NCBI GenBank assembly: GCA_016800925.1
Contig: JABCPU010000080.1
Coordinates: 1-64,000 of the forward strand
Source of the DNA: Suillus spraguei
Taxonomy: Eukaryota; Basidiomycota; Agaricomycetes; Boletales; Suillaceae
DNA length: 64,000 nucleotides
Direction of reading: 5' to 3'
The notes beneath the pieces were generated by a model. It ran no database searches, was not told the origin of the DNA, and saw nothing but the letters and a program-made list of their open reading frames with translations. Below, in pieces: positions 1 through 9,541 of the stretch (position 1 is the stretch's first letter; every line of letters begins with the position of its first letter). The translations under genes and the position numbers were made by a program.

Positions 1-632
1 TTTGCCAATGAGCAGACGCAGCTCCATGTACATTCTGCGCTGATGAGTAGCAGGTGCATTTTGTCCACCCTGAGGCATAACTGTCCATGCATGGAGACCA
101 ATAGGTGTGTCAATTGCTGTGTACTTGATATCGTCTGGGTGGACTCATGTTTGGAAGAAAGAATTCATCATGTCTATCTTTCTGAAGATTTTTCCTTTCA
201 TGCAATCGTGCAGGATTTCATCTATGCAAGGCAAAGGGTGATTATCAGGTATAGTGTTAGCGTTCAATGCCTGATAGTCATTCACCCAACGAGGTAGGGC
301 CATTGGGTCTTTCTTTGGTATAAGGAAGGCAGGTGATATAAATTGGCTGGACAATGGTCTAAGGCAGCCCGCAGCGATATGTTAGTTTAACAAGGCTTCC
401 CAAGCCTCACAATATTTTTGCAGCGTGTTATACTTTTGACACTGGATGATTTTGTTTGGGTCTTTCAATCGTATGCAGTGTATGATGTCAGTGGGTAGCT
501 GATCAATGTGCGGGATGTCGACGGGGAATCGGTCTTTGTATTTTGGACACATCTCGGCATCAAGTCGTTGCAGCTGTTCCTTATTTTTTTTTCAATAAAT
601 GCCAGGGTGTCTATATGTTTCTGCAGTGTTTA
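1..632 (-). pseudogene. Ty3/gypsy pol remnant (reverse transcriptase N-terminal half)
   Basis: Reading the minus strand from about 595 towards 1 gives a gypsy reverse transcriptase. There is a connector before the fingers (DIIHCIRLKDPNK), then SPAFLIPKKD, RWVNDYQALN, PLPCIDEIL and KIDMMNSFFQ, then [13 protein letters not shown] and [11 protein letters not shown] running to the window edge. At least two in-frame stops (after EALLN near 387 and after FFQT near 152) and a frame change in an A-run near 590 show it is dead. The catalytic YxDD lies beyond the left edge and cannot be seen. It differs clearly from the other pol copies in the window. Its upstream part is cut by the Tc1-like element at 633. 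Confidence 0.85.
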
Positions 633-2223
633 CAGTGGCTCAAAAAAGTGTCTGAATGTTTGTGGAAATTTGTGTAATTGCTTCACTGTGAGTCAGGGTA
701 TGGGAATATGACTAAGCTATAGTGAGATGTCAGGAAGCCCTGCTTCTCAGCTTTATTAATGTTTCCTATGGCGTGGGAATCCACTCACACTGTGCGAATA
801 TATGGTCATTTTAATTTGATGACTCATTCAGACACCTTTTTGACTTTCAGTTTGACCAACACAATCTCTATAATTCTGATACTTTGTGTGACCTCCTTTT
901 GCTCTAATCACTTATGCCACTCTTCTAAACATATTATTTATCCATTTCTGATATTCCTCCTTAGCTATCTTGCTCCACCCTGCTGCAACTCTGTCCTATA
1001 GCTGAAATAGCCTCTGTGGTGAATTTTAATAGGCTGTATGCAATTTCTTAAGTAATTGCCAGAGATATTTGATAGATTTGAGGTCTTGGGACTATTCTGG
1101 CCTTTATAGAACACTAATATTGTGAGTTTAAACCCATTTCATAGCTAACTTGAAAGCTCACTGTATATGACAAAAGATATCTTATTCATTATATTCTAAC
1201 TGGGCAGGTCATTAATGCTACTCAGTCTATCAAAATCATTGATTCCATCATCTCCACTACTATCTCAGCTCAGACAGTCAGTAATACCCTCAAGGTGTCC
1301 AATCTTAAAGCTGTAATGCAGAATGAAACTATCTTCTATCTCCACTCATATAAAGACAAGATAAACTTTTGCTTTAAAGCATCAGTACTGGACTGTTAAG
1401 ACTGGAAATTGGTTATCTTGTCAGATGAGACCAAAATACATAGTAAGGGGTCATAAGCCTGAAAATTTGTGAAAAAAGGCAGGAGATCTACTGGAAGCAA
1501 AAGAAGTTAAACAAAGACTTATGTTTGGAGGATGAAACTTGATGGTATGAGGCCACATAGGACAAATATTTTCTGTGAAATGGAGAGGATGATAAATACA
1601 GAGTGTTTCATTTCCATTTTAGATAGATGTTTGCTAGAAGCATGTAGGAGTCATGGATTAATAGAGAAGACACTTCCTTTCAATGAGATAATGACTCTAA
1701 GCACACCTCTAAGTTGGCCACCAATTACTTGAAGGCCACAATGTTAGTATTATATACTAAGTGCAGTCCAAGACCTCAAATTTATTAAATATCTCTGGCA
1801 ATTACTCAAGAAATTGCATACAGCCTATTAAAATTCACCACAGAGGCTATTTCAGCTATAGGACAGAGTTGCAGCAGGGTGGAGCAAGATAGCTAAGGAG
1901 GAATATCAGAAATGGATAATAATATGTTTAGAAGAGTGGCATAAGTGATTAGAGCAAAAGGAGGTCACACAAAGTATCAGAATTATAGAGATTGTGTTGG
2001 TCAAACTGAAAGTCAAAAAGGTGTCTGAATGAGTCATCACATTAAAATGACTATATGTTCACACGGTGCGAGTGGATTTCCACGCCATAGGAAACATTAA
2101 TAAAGCTGAGAAGCAGGGCATTCTGGCACCTCACTATAGCTTAGTCATATTTCCACACCCTGACTCACAGTGAAGTAATTACACAAATTTCCACAAACAT
2201 TCGGATACTTTTTTGAGCCACTG
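633..2223 (+). mobile_element. Tc1/mariner-like element, degenerate (Tc1 copy 1)
   Basis: The element is bounded by CAGTGGCTCAAAAAA and its inverse TTTTTTGAGCCACTG and flanked by TA on both sides (631-632 and 2224-2225), the standard Tc1/mariner target duplication. The terminal inverted repeats are about 200 bp long. Each has a second, inverted copy of the end motif at its inner edge (near 815-845 on the left and 2010-2035 on the right). The total length of 1591 bp is close to the intact copy at 14091-15709. Confidence 0.93.
1190..1985 (+). pseudogene. Tc1-like transposase remnant
   Basis: Translation fragments match the intact transposase at 14453-15469 in order. They are a helix-turn-helix piece (INATQSIKIIDSIIST, AQTVSNTLK near 1212-1305), the first DDE block (LSDETK near 1418), a glycine-rich segment near 1520 and the C-terminal AKGGHTKY near 1955-1980. 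Frames change repeatedly and stops intervene, so no transposase can be made. Decay is much further advanced than in the third copy. Confidence 0.85.
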
Positions 2224-2225
2224 TA

Positions 2226-3080
2226 AGAACCTTTGTGTCAATAAAAGAGAGATTTTCTCCCCCTCAGAAAATATAACTGAGAGTGAAGAGTGACCAGCAC
2301 TATCAGTACACTGTCAAGTACATTGTCAACAAAGTAAGATTGGAAGTCTACTCTGTGAGACAGCACTACCCTGAGCTCACTGTGCTCAACAACTAGCAAG
2401 ACCCTGAGCTCACTGTGTCTGACAACCAGCAAGACAACAAACTTTTTTCTTTGACAAATTCATTCTAGTTTCTTTCATCATCTTTCTCTCTGTTTTTCTT
2501 TCTCTGTTGTCTGTTTCCCTGCTTCTGTTTCTTTTGAATCTTTCTATTTTCTTCTTTTTCTTTGATCACTGGTCTCTCTCTCTCTTTCAAAGTTTGTTGG
2601 TGCTAAGTGTCCTCGTTTCTGATATTTGTGTTGTCTCTTTAGTCCATCTAAGGCCAGAGTAGCATAGTGGGAGAGACTTCAGAAGTTGATAGCAACACTC
2701 TATCTTGCACATCTGAGTAGCGATACTGCGCTGGGGAGATGACAAATCAATAACCTGTTTATATTATATTCCTAATTTACCTGCCCTCTTGATATTCCTG
2801 AAGTCACTGCTGAGTGCTGCAGCTATCACTGAAGTACTGCAGCATAGGTTTACCCCCCTTGGTAGTAACAAACATGTTATACCATATACATTAATAACAA
2901 ATGTGGGAATAGGTGTCACTCAGGTGGACCAGATACATAGAGCTAGCGATAGATAGTAGCGAACGTCAAAGTAACTTTGGAAAATCTTGAAGACTCGCTT
3001 AAACGCCAGCTAAACACTTCAAACTCCCAGCTTGAGTTCTGAAAGAACTCGCTTCAGAACACTTAAATCACGCTTGGCGC
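2226..3080. other. No gene recognised; CT-rich tract and unclassified repeat sequence
   Basis: No convincing coding region is visible. 2455-2600 is a pyrimidine-rich stretch with short CT runs. 2930-3080 abuts an LTR3-like remnant. Read on the minus strand it contains CTGGTCCACCTGAG, similar to the TGGAGCCCACCTGAGG sequence following the LTR at 63502-63824, so it may be an LTR leader. It is probably decayed retroelement sequence. Confidence 0.4.
2371..2436 (+). repeat. Tandem repeat, two 33-bp units
   Basis: Two adjacent copies of a unit beginning CTGAGCTCACTGTG and ending AGCAAGAC, with a few substitutions between them. On the minus strand the repeat would encode LVVRHSELRV/LVVEHSELRV, but no longer gene supports translation. 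Confidence 0.8.
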
Positions 3081-3709
3081 TGTAAAGATACAATCTAGCC
3101 TAGGCTGTAGATAAACCACTGCCTAAGCTAGTATGCGAGTCTTGTGCTCTACCTAGTCTGCTTCACTTGCAAAGGCAAGAATGTTCGACCCTAAAGGGAA
3201 TGCTAAGTTAATATAGTTCAATAATGCCCAACCTGAGGAGCGAGAATGCCATCGGAGGTAGCGAGATGCTAGCGGTGACCTCCGGTCCGTGGGAAACTTG
3301 CAGTAAAACTAGTGGTAAGCATGGGAATGCAGTAGGCAAGCGGTAGCATGAACAGTAAACTGCAGTAAGTGTGGGAACTTCTGCGGTAAAACAAGCGGTA
3401 GTGTAGCGGTGGAATGTGAGAAAGCGGTAGCGCTAGTGGTAAAGCGCGGGAAAGCGGTAAAGAGCGGTGGTGCGTACAGCAGTAAAACAATTCTTAAGAG
3501 ACAGTAACTTTGGCAAAAGACTTTATTCCATAAGAGACAGTAGTGGTGACTATTCCTAAGTACCATGTGTACTATAGGAGGGAAGTAAGGAAAGAGTACA
3601 GGTACCTAGGAATTTTATACTAAGGAATAGCTACGGAAACGGAAGGGATAGGATAAACATGCAGCAGACATGTAATAAGACTGCACTACAGTTTACAAAA
3701 CATCACATA
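3081..3709 (-). repeat. LTR3-family remnant, minus orientation
   Basis: It starts TGTAAAGATACAATC and continues with the conserved LTR3 tail (TAGATAAACCACTGCC, CTGCTTCACTTGCAA, CGACCCTAAAGGG). It then enters a region dense in short AGCGGTA/AGTAAAA units (3255-3485). The reverse complement of the same arrangement is at 21911-22316. The usual GTTCGTTACA end is missing, so the right limit is approximate. Confidence 0.6.
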
Positions 3710-3712
3710 CCA

Positions 3713-3997
3713 GTGAGACTGGATGGACATAGGACAGACAGTAAATCTTGCTTATGGATGCCTAATGGGTTCATGGAGATTGCCGAAGATCACCGCTTCA
3801 CGGGAAAGTTGCCGCAGTACAGCTGCTAAGCTGCAATGAGGTTTCCAGAGTGTGGAATGATACCATTAAATAGGGGTAACACATGGTAAAATGGTACAAC
3901 ATAGGATGGTGAAGCCGAGAGGTAAGGATAATGATTGCCGTGTGACACCTATACAAAAATGTGCCGTTTCAAGCTCAGCATGAGTTTGCTCATCACA
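3713..3997 (-). repeat. LTR2-family solo LTR or fragment, minus orientation
   Basis: Read on the minus strand it begins TGTGATGAGCAAACTC and runs through GGCAATCATTATCC, CTTCACCATCC and GCGGCAACTTTCCCG. A closely similar sequence lies in plus orientation at 13530-13783 and a shorter piece at 56521-56643, so it is a dispersed LTR family. The inner end near 3713 is judged only from where similarity stops. Confidence 0.6.
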
Positions 3998-4223
3998 GTG
4001 CACATCGGCATGAAGTCAAACACTCAAACACTTAGGATTTTCAGAGCATGCTATATACACAGGGGAGAGTTGTACTTTAGAGAGGGTAGAAAAAGTAACT
4101 GTGATTGTACATTGATGACAAGTAGTAGATGCTCCAATGCACATTGTATTTCAAATGACAACATTAATAAAATTGTAAAAAAAAACGGAGGTGGGAGCAC
4201 CACACAGAACTAAACTAATGCTA

Positions 4224-4263
4224 AGGGGGGAGGAGGAGGAGGAAGATGATGATGATGATGCTG
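4224..4263 (+). repeat. Purine microsatellite (GGA)n(GAT)n
   Basis: A run of GGA units passes into GAT units. The flanking 4000-4760 bp has no recognisable gene, although short reading frames with possible splice sites occur on the minus strand near 4460-4755. Confidence 0.85.
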
Positions 4264-5090
4264 AGTAGCTGGGGGAGGAGAACAAGTATCAGAAAGAAGG
4301 TCTGCATGGTGACCATTGCACCCACAGCAATGTGATAGCGCACAAGATCGCCAAGAGCCTCGAGTCGGCCAGATTGGAATGAACATAGAGTCATCTCCTT
4401 GATAGGGTAGGTGTATGAGGTGGGGGAGGATGAGTGACTCGCCAGTAAAGATAAGGTGTTAATGGTCAGGTGGGACATGTGTGGAAGCTGGATTAGAATA
4501 GATTTCCTGTAAGATAAGGGAAAATGTTAGCTGTAAGTTGTGAAAGGGACAAAAATTACTTACTTGTGTGAATGACACCTGGGGATATCCTGGTTGGCAC
4601 TGTGGATGAGCATCAAGGTTCAGGGGTGAGGTGGGGTCAACGATGATAGCAATCCACTCAGCATGAGATGAAACTTCAGAACTTGCCGAAATTTTAAAAC
4701 CGCTACATGTTGCATCACATATACACCAAATGGATAGGGGTTTTGATCCCCTCAACCCTACCCACTATGCCTCGTAAATCTGCATGCAAAGACATCCTCA
4801 CAGCTGTTAACAAGGCTGCCCTTGCTCTAGCAAATTTACAGCTCCAGAATGCACTCCTAGATGATTTATCAGACTTTGACTCTGACTCTGACTCTAACTC
4901 CAACTTACTTTCTACCAATATGTCTTTCAGCTCTCTAACCCCACCATCCTTAATGTCTTCCTCTCTGGTCTTTCTAGCCCTCCTGATTCTTCCAGTGATG
5001 AAGATGAGATTGCCATTCACTATAATAGGCTCCAACACTCTATTGATGCCTTACGTGATGAGGTGAAGAGGGCATGTATAATCCAAAAGC

Positions 5091-5821
5091 TGTCATATAC
5101 CATACTTCTGATCTCTGATCCAATCATATCCAATCAATTCTATTTCCATCCAGTCCACAGATCCTGTCTGGATCACCCATCTGAATGTGCCCACTTCTCA
5201 CACTCTAACTCCCTTGTGGATATCTGCATCTATCTCCTTTCATCATTCCTCCTGTTTCCGGTATTCCAGTTGTATGTTTCCGTCCTGTGTCACTGATCCG
5301 TTACCTGTGTTTCATTTCCGACTTGTGCTTACTGATCCGCTGTGCATTAACTAATAGACTTCCGTTATACATTGTACATAGCCCTTGATCCTGGACTCGT
5401 TGATTATCCATACTAGATACTTACAGTATATAAACCACTTGTAGATCTCCATAGAACCTTAGTTCGAACATCATCTTAAATTCTGCTCATTCTGTTTCCT
5501 CCAGACTTGAGTTACTTCCACTCTAGTCATCTTCCGAGACTTGGGATTGATTCCTTTAGTCTATATCTCTGACTCTATCTTTGGATAGTCTACCTCTGTT
5601 AGTTTCTAGTTAGGAACTCTCATTCCAAAGCTAGCCTTAATCCTTTCCATCTCTATGCTCTGGATAACCTTCAGACGTCCAGATCCGTCATGCAACTCCT
5701 TCTGGATTTTTGGACGTATACCTACCTCTGAAATAAGAGGCATTACTTGGGAAAGGGGCACAGTGCATGAACTGAGGCCAAAGCCCTTCAGATCTTTCAC
5801 CATTTGAGTACAATCTTCACA
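5091..5821 (+). repeat. LTR5-family solo LTR inside the Harbinger gene
   Basis: It runs from TGTCATATACC to TACAATCTTCACA. The host sequence AAGC flanks both ends (5087-5090 and 5822-5825; five bases AAAGC if the last A is counted as shared), which indicates a target duplication. It contains a TATATAAACC box near 5430. It belongs to the same family as the 3' LTR of element D at 56701-57470, in opposite orientation. Confidence 0.85.
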
Positions 5822-5951
5822 AAGCCCAATGAGCCTCCACCATGGGCTTCTCAGCTTCATATGCTAGCTCATCATGAGAAACACTGCCCTGAGTTGTTTC
5901 AGCAGAAACTTCGTGTCAACCCAGAGATCTTTGATGATATCCTTGATCATA

Positions 5952-7550
5952 CAGTGGCTCAAAAAAAGTGTCCCAATGTTTGTAGATTTTCATGTAATTG
6001 CTTTACTGTGAGTTAGGACATGGGAATATGACTAAGCTATAGGGGGATGTCAGACAGCCCTGCTTCTCAGCTTCATTAGTGGTCCCTGTGGCGTGGGAAT
6101 ACGCTTATACCGTGCGAATATATGGTCATTTTCATTTGGTGATTTATTGGGACACTTTTTTGACTTTTAGTTTGACCAACACAATCTCTATAATTCTGAT
6201 CCTTTATTTGACCTCCTTTTGTTCTAATTACTTGTGCCACTCTTCTGAACATATTATCTGTCAATTTATGATATCCCTTCCTAGATATCTTGCTCTACCC
6301 TGCTACAACTTTGTCCTATAGCTGAAATAGCCCTATTGTGAATTTTAATAGGCTGTATGAAATTTCTTGAGTAATTACCAGAGATATTTGATAGTTTTGA
6401 GGTTTATTGACTGTGCTGGTCATTATAGAAATACTAATATTGTGGTCTTTAAGTCATTGGTGGCCAACTGAGAGAGGTGTGCTTGGGGTCACTATCATAT
6501 TGAAAGATAGTGTCTTCTCTATTAATCCATGGCTCCTACATGCTTCTTAGCAGACACCTATCTGAAGTGGAAATTGAACACTCTGTAATTATTACCACCT
6601 CTGTTTCACAGAAAATTTCCATGTCATAGCCTTGTACCATCAAGTTTCATCCTCCAAAGTCAAGCTTTGTTTAACTTCTCCTGCTTCTAGTAGATCTCAT
6701 GCTTTTTCTCACAAATGTTTCAGGCTTTGTGACCCCTTCCTATTTATTTTGGTCTCAAGTGACCAGATAACCCATCTCCAGTCCTTAATAGTCCACTACT
6801 AATGCTTTAAAGCAAAGTTTATCATGACTTTCTATGAGTCAGAGATAGAAGTGTGTTTTATGCTTCATTACAGCTTTAATATTGAACACTCTGAGGGAAT
6901 TACTGACTGTCTGAGCTGAGCCAGTAGTAGAGGTAATTTAATTAATGATTTTTATAGACTTAGTAGCATTGATAGCCTGCCTAGTTAGAATATAATGAAT
7001 AAAATATCTGTTGTCATATATAGTTAAGCTTTCAAGTTAGCTATGAAATAGCTTAAACACCACAATATTAGTGTTCTATAATGACCAGCACAGTCAATAA
7101 ACCTCAAAACTATCAAATATCTCTGGTAATTACTCAAGAAATTTCATACAGCCTATTAAAATTCACAATAGGGGCCATTTCAGCTATAGGACAAAGTTGT
7201 AGCAGGGTAGAGCAAGATAGCTAGGAAGGGATATCATAAATTGACAGATAATATGTTCAGAAGAGTGGCACAAGTAATTAGAACAAAAGGAGGTCAAATA
7301 AAGGATCAGAATTATAGAGATTGTGTTGGTCAAACTAAAAGTCAAAAAAGTGTCCCAATAAATCACCAAATGAAAATGACCATATATTCGCACGGTATAA
7401 GCGTATTCCCACGCCACAGGGACCACTAATGAAGCTGAGAAGCAGGGCTGTCTGACATCCCCCTATAGCTTAGTCATATTCCCATGTCCTAACTCACAGC
7501 AAAGCAATTACATGAAAATCTACAAACATTGGGACACTTTTGAGTCACTG
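5952..7550 (-). mobile_element. Tc1/mariner-like element, degenerate (Tc1 copy 2)
   Basis: It has ends CAGTGGCTCAAAAAAA...TTTTGAGTCACTG and TA at both flanks (5950-5951, 7551-7552). Long inverted repeats carry internal inverted copies of the end motif, near 6148-6175 and 7338-7365. The transposase remnants lie on the minus strand (for example the block near 6790-6960 matches copy 1 reversed) and are full of stops. The insertion interrupts the Harbinger-like frame within LDH|ISDHP. Confidence 0.93.
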
Positions 7551-7596
7551 TATCTCTGATCACCCTATCTTCCAAAATGACTCCAATAATCCTCAG

Positions 7597-7979
7597 TGTT
7601 ATGAACTGGGATGGCGTCACCAGCGACAGTGAAAAGACACAGATGGTCTGCTGGGAAGTTCTACAATGTGGAGAAGAGGACAAGGTGAAAGTACAAGGAA
7701 CGCATTCCGAGTACTATCAAGGGTTCAGCCTCTTAGACAAGTCTAAGAGGTTCTACGAGAATAGAGACTAAGGCTAAGGAGTGCTTAGACTTAGAGACGA
7801 TTCAAGACGACTTAGGTTGGAGACCTAAGCGAAGGATGTTCCAGGTAAAACCCAGTAAGATTAAAGTAGAGTATACAAGCATAATACAATGTGCTTAAAT
7901 AGGCCAATATGTGTGCACGGACCAAGAGAGATGTGAGAATGTAAGTGCATATCCAAAGAAGGAAGACAAGATTGTAACA
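7597..7979 (-). repeat. LTR1, 3' LTR of copy A, internally deleted
   Basis: Read on the minus strand it is TGTTACAATC...CATAACA, preceded by the purine tract AAAAAGGGGGGTAA (7980-7995). At 383 bp it lacks about 90 bp near its 5' end compared with the 475-bp copies. The base before it is the last base of the interrupted Harbinger-like frame. Confidence 0.9.
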
Positions 7980-8013
7980 TTACCCCCCTTTTTACATGGA
8001 AAGCCACCGACTT

Positions 8014-8460
8014 TCATATATCGCAATTGGCGTCATAGATGGGATCATAGTTGTCATAGTTAGCGATGTCTTCATCAGCAGCACTTCCCCCTAACATATA
8101 AGCCACTTCTTCTTCTTTTACAGTCCTCGCTCGTCGACCTGCCTTTCTACATCGACAATTAATAAGATACTGTTCCCACCTACGAAGTGCATCATAAAAT
8201 CCATTGTCCTTCCAAGTGAGCGTAAATGGGGGATCTCCAATATGCTGCGGGCAGTAGATAGATAGATGGGTAGGGGCGCATCGCAGACAAATTTGACACT
8301 GGTACTCAGGGCAGTTCTTCTGTCGATGTCCAACAATGCCGCAAAACTGACATTTCATATTGTCATTAGTGTTGGAGGTGGACATGCGTAATGGTGATGG
8401 TGAAATAATAGGTTTGGGACTAGTGGATCTGGCACGCTTCTTCCCTTTTTGTCGTGCCAT
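8014..8460 (-). CDS. Gypsy LTR1-family ORF3: CCHC zinc-knuckle protein
   Basis: 148 residues starting at ATG 8460, with a basic N-terminus (MARQKGKKRARSTSPKP). A zinc knuckle CQFCGIVGHRQKNC (C-x2-C-x4-H-x4-C) follows, then a second cysteine group (CQICLRCAPTHLSIYC) and a conserved tail (PFTLTWKDNGFYDALR). It is the last gene before the 3' LTR and reads in the same sense as pol. The same gene is in copies B and C, always after ORF2. It is not the gag knuckle: copy C has a separate one at 39826-39870. Function is unknown; single-strand nucleic-acid binding is inferred from the knuckle. Confidence 0.75.
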   Translation of the reverse strand: MARQKGKKRARSTSPKPIISPSPLRMSTSNTNDNMKCQFCGIVGHRQKNCPEYQCQICLRCAPTHLSIYCPQHIGDPPFTLTWKDNGFYDALRRWEQYLINCRCRKAGRRARTVKEEEVAYMLGGSAADEDIANYDNYDPIYDANCDI

Positions 8461-8484
8461 ATGACTTAAAGCGAAGGCATTGTC

Positions 8485-9486
8485 TCATCTGAGCTGCGCC
8501 TGCTGTTCAGTGGTAAGACTGTATGCAGATGTTGGAAGATCAGGAGTAGTTGCTCGTTCAGCAACCTTGAGAAGTTTGTCAAAGGAGAAAGGGGACGTTA
8601 TACCGAAGTCCTTTACTAGGACTGGTAAGACAGGGTCCATTGGACCAAACGATGCTGGGATGGACATTGGAGGATGAATATGGAGGTCGTGAAGTCGAGG
8701 ACCGAGTGCCACCAACTCAGTGACAGGGACTCCCAATATTTTTGCAGCTTCACACTGTTCATTCGTGCAAGGTTCGTATAACCATGCAGGGTGATCATGG
8801 GAGATTATAACAGAGGGTGGTGAAGCTGGTTGTTCAATAGGAGATGGAGTTCGGGGAGAAGCCAGATCAGATTGGGTTTGCTGCAGATCAGTAATAGCTT
8901 CTTCAACTAAGTTTCTGGCTGCTCTTGTTTCCATGACTGATTGCTGGATAGTTTCGACGACTGTGTTGGTGAGCTGTCCAATCTCTTGAACAGCAGTATA
9001 TAAGCCAGCAAAGGCATCGATATTAGAATAAATGCACAAAGAAGGGGGTGAAGGGACTGGAAGTGGGTCCGTATCTCTTTGCGGAGAGGGAGGTCGAGCA
9101 ACACCTGCTCGGCGTTTGGCCACGAAGTGAATAGCTTCTTCAACATCGCTCTTAAAAGAACAGGGAAGCAACAGCATTGCGTAAGAACGAATGCATTTCT
9201 GCAGATGTAAGATGTGCTGGTGATACATGATTTCTGTAGTTTCATTGACGTTGGTTTTGATGAGGGCGGCGGTGCGGATAATGTTGACGAGAAGTAAAGC
9301 GGGAAAGGCACCTCTTTCAGTGAGGATTCTCTCAATCTCAAGAGCGTGTCCTTCGCATAAGAGGGCGGCTTCAATATATGAGGTGTTGTCGATTTCAGTA
9401 GCAAGGGTTCCATAGTTTTCTGTGTCGGAATCAGAGTCATTGTTGGCAATAGTGATGGGGGTGATGTATGCAGTGGGAAAAGACAT
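8485..9486 (-). CDS. Gypsy LTR1-family ORF2: unknown accessory protein
   Basis: About 333 residues from ATG 9486 (MSFPTAYITPI). An upstream ATG at 9570 overlaps the chromodomain stop in another frame and is less likely, because copies B and C both support the MSFPTAY start. The protein has an acidic NDSDSD stretch, a predicted helical region (EAALLCEGHALEIERIL; LVEEAITDLQQ), proline-rich linkers (PRTPSPIEQPASPP) and a conserved HDHPAWLYEPC segment. I recognise no known domain, transmembrane helix or signal peptide, so it is not an obvious envelope. The stop at 8485 is earlier than in copies B and C by about nine codons. Confidence 0.7.
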   Translation of the reverse strand: MSFPTAYITPITIANNDSDSDTENYGTLATEIDNTSYIEAALLCEGHALEIERILTERGAFPALLLVNIIRTAALIKTNVNETTEIMYHQHILHLQKCIRSYAMLLLPCSFKSDVEEAIHFVAKRRAGVARPPSPQRDTDPLPVPSPPSLCIYSNIDAFAGLYTAVQEIGQLTNTVVETIQQSVMETRAARNLVEEAITDLQQTQSDLASPRTPSPIEQPASPPSVIISHDHPAWLYEPCTNEQCEAAKILGVPVTELVALGPRLHDLHIHPPMSIPASFGPMDPVLPVLVKDFGITSPFSFDKLLKVAERATTPDLPTSAYSLTTEQQAQLR

Positions 9487-9541
9487 TTCAAAAAGCTTTA
9501 GTTGATCAAGTGTTTGTGCGGTTTGATTGACTGAAGAATAA

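Larger units (their letters stand above)
4767..7596 (+). pseudogene. PIF/Harbinger-like transposase, N-terminal part, split by three insertions
   Basis: The coding sequence starts at ATG 4767 (MPRKSACKDIL) and has an acidic DSDSDS stretch. It continues after one frame change (near 4940) through SSPPDSSSDEDE and DALRDEVKRACIIQK to 5090. It resumes at 5822 as PNEPPPWASQL, CPELFQQKLRVNPEIFDDIL up to 5951, and again at 7553 as SDHPIFQNDSNNPQ up to 7596. The LRV.P..FD...D and HP.FQN.S.NPQ signatures are typical of fungal DDE_Tnp_4 (Harbinger-type) proteins just before the catalytic core. Removing the solo LTR (5091-5821) and the Tc1-like element (5952-7550) restores the frame exactly. The catalytic part is absent because gypsy copy A is inserted at 7597. 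Assignment rests on motif recall. Confidence 0.75.

Noticed and set aside
8485..9486. LTR1-family ORF2 as a viral-type envelope
   Set aside because: Its position is envelope-like, but no signal peptide, transmembrane helix or furin-type site is visible.
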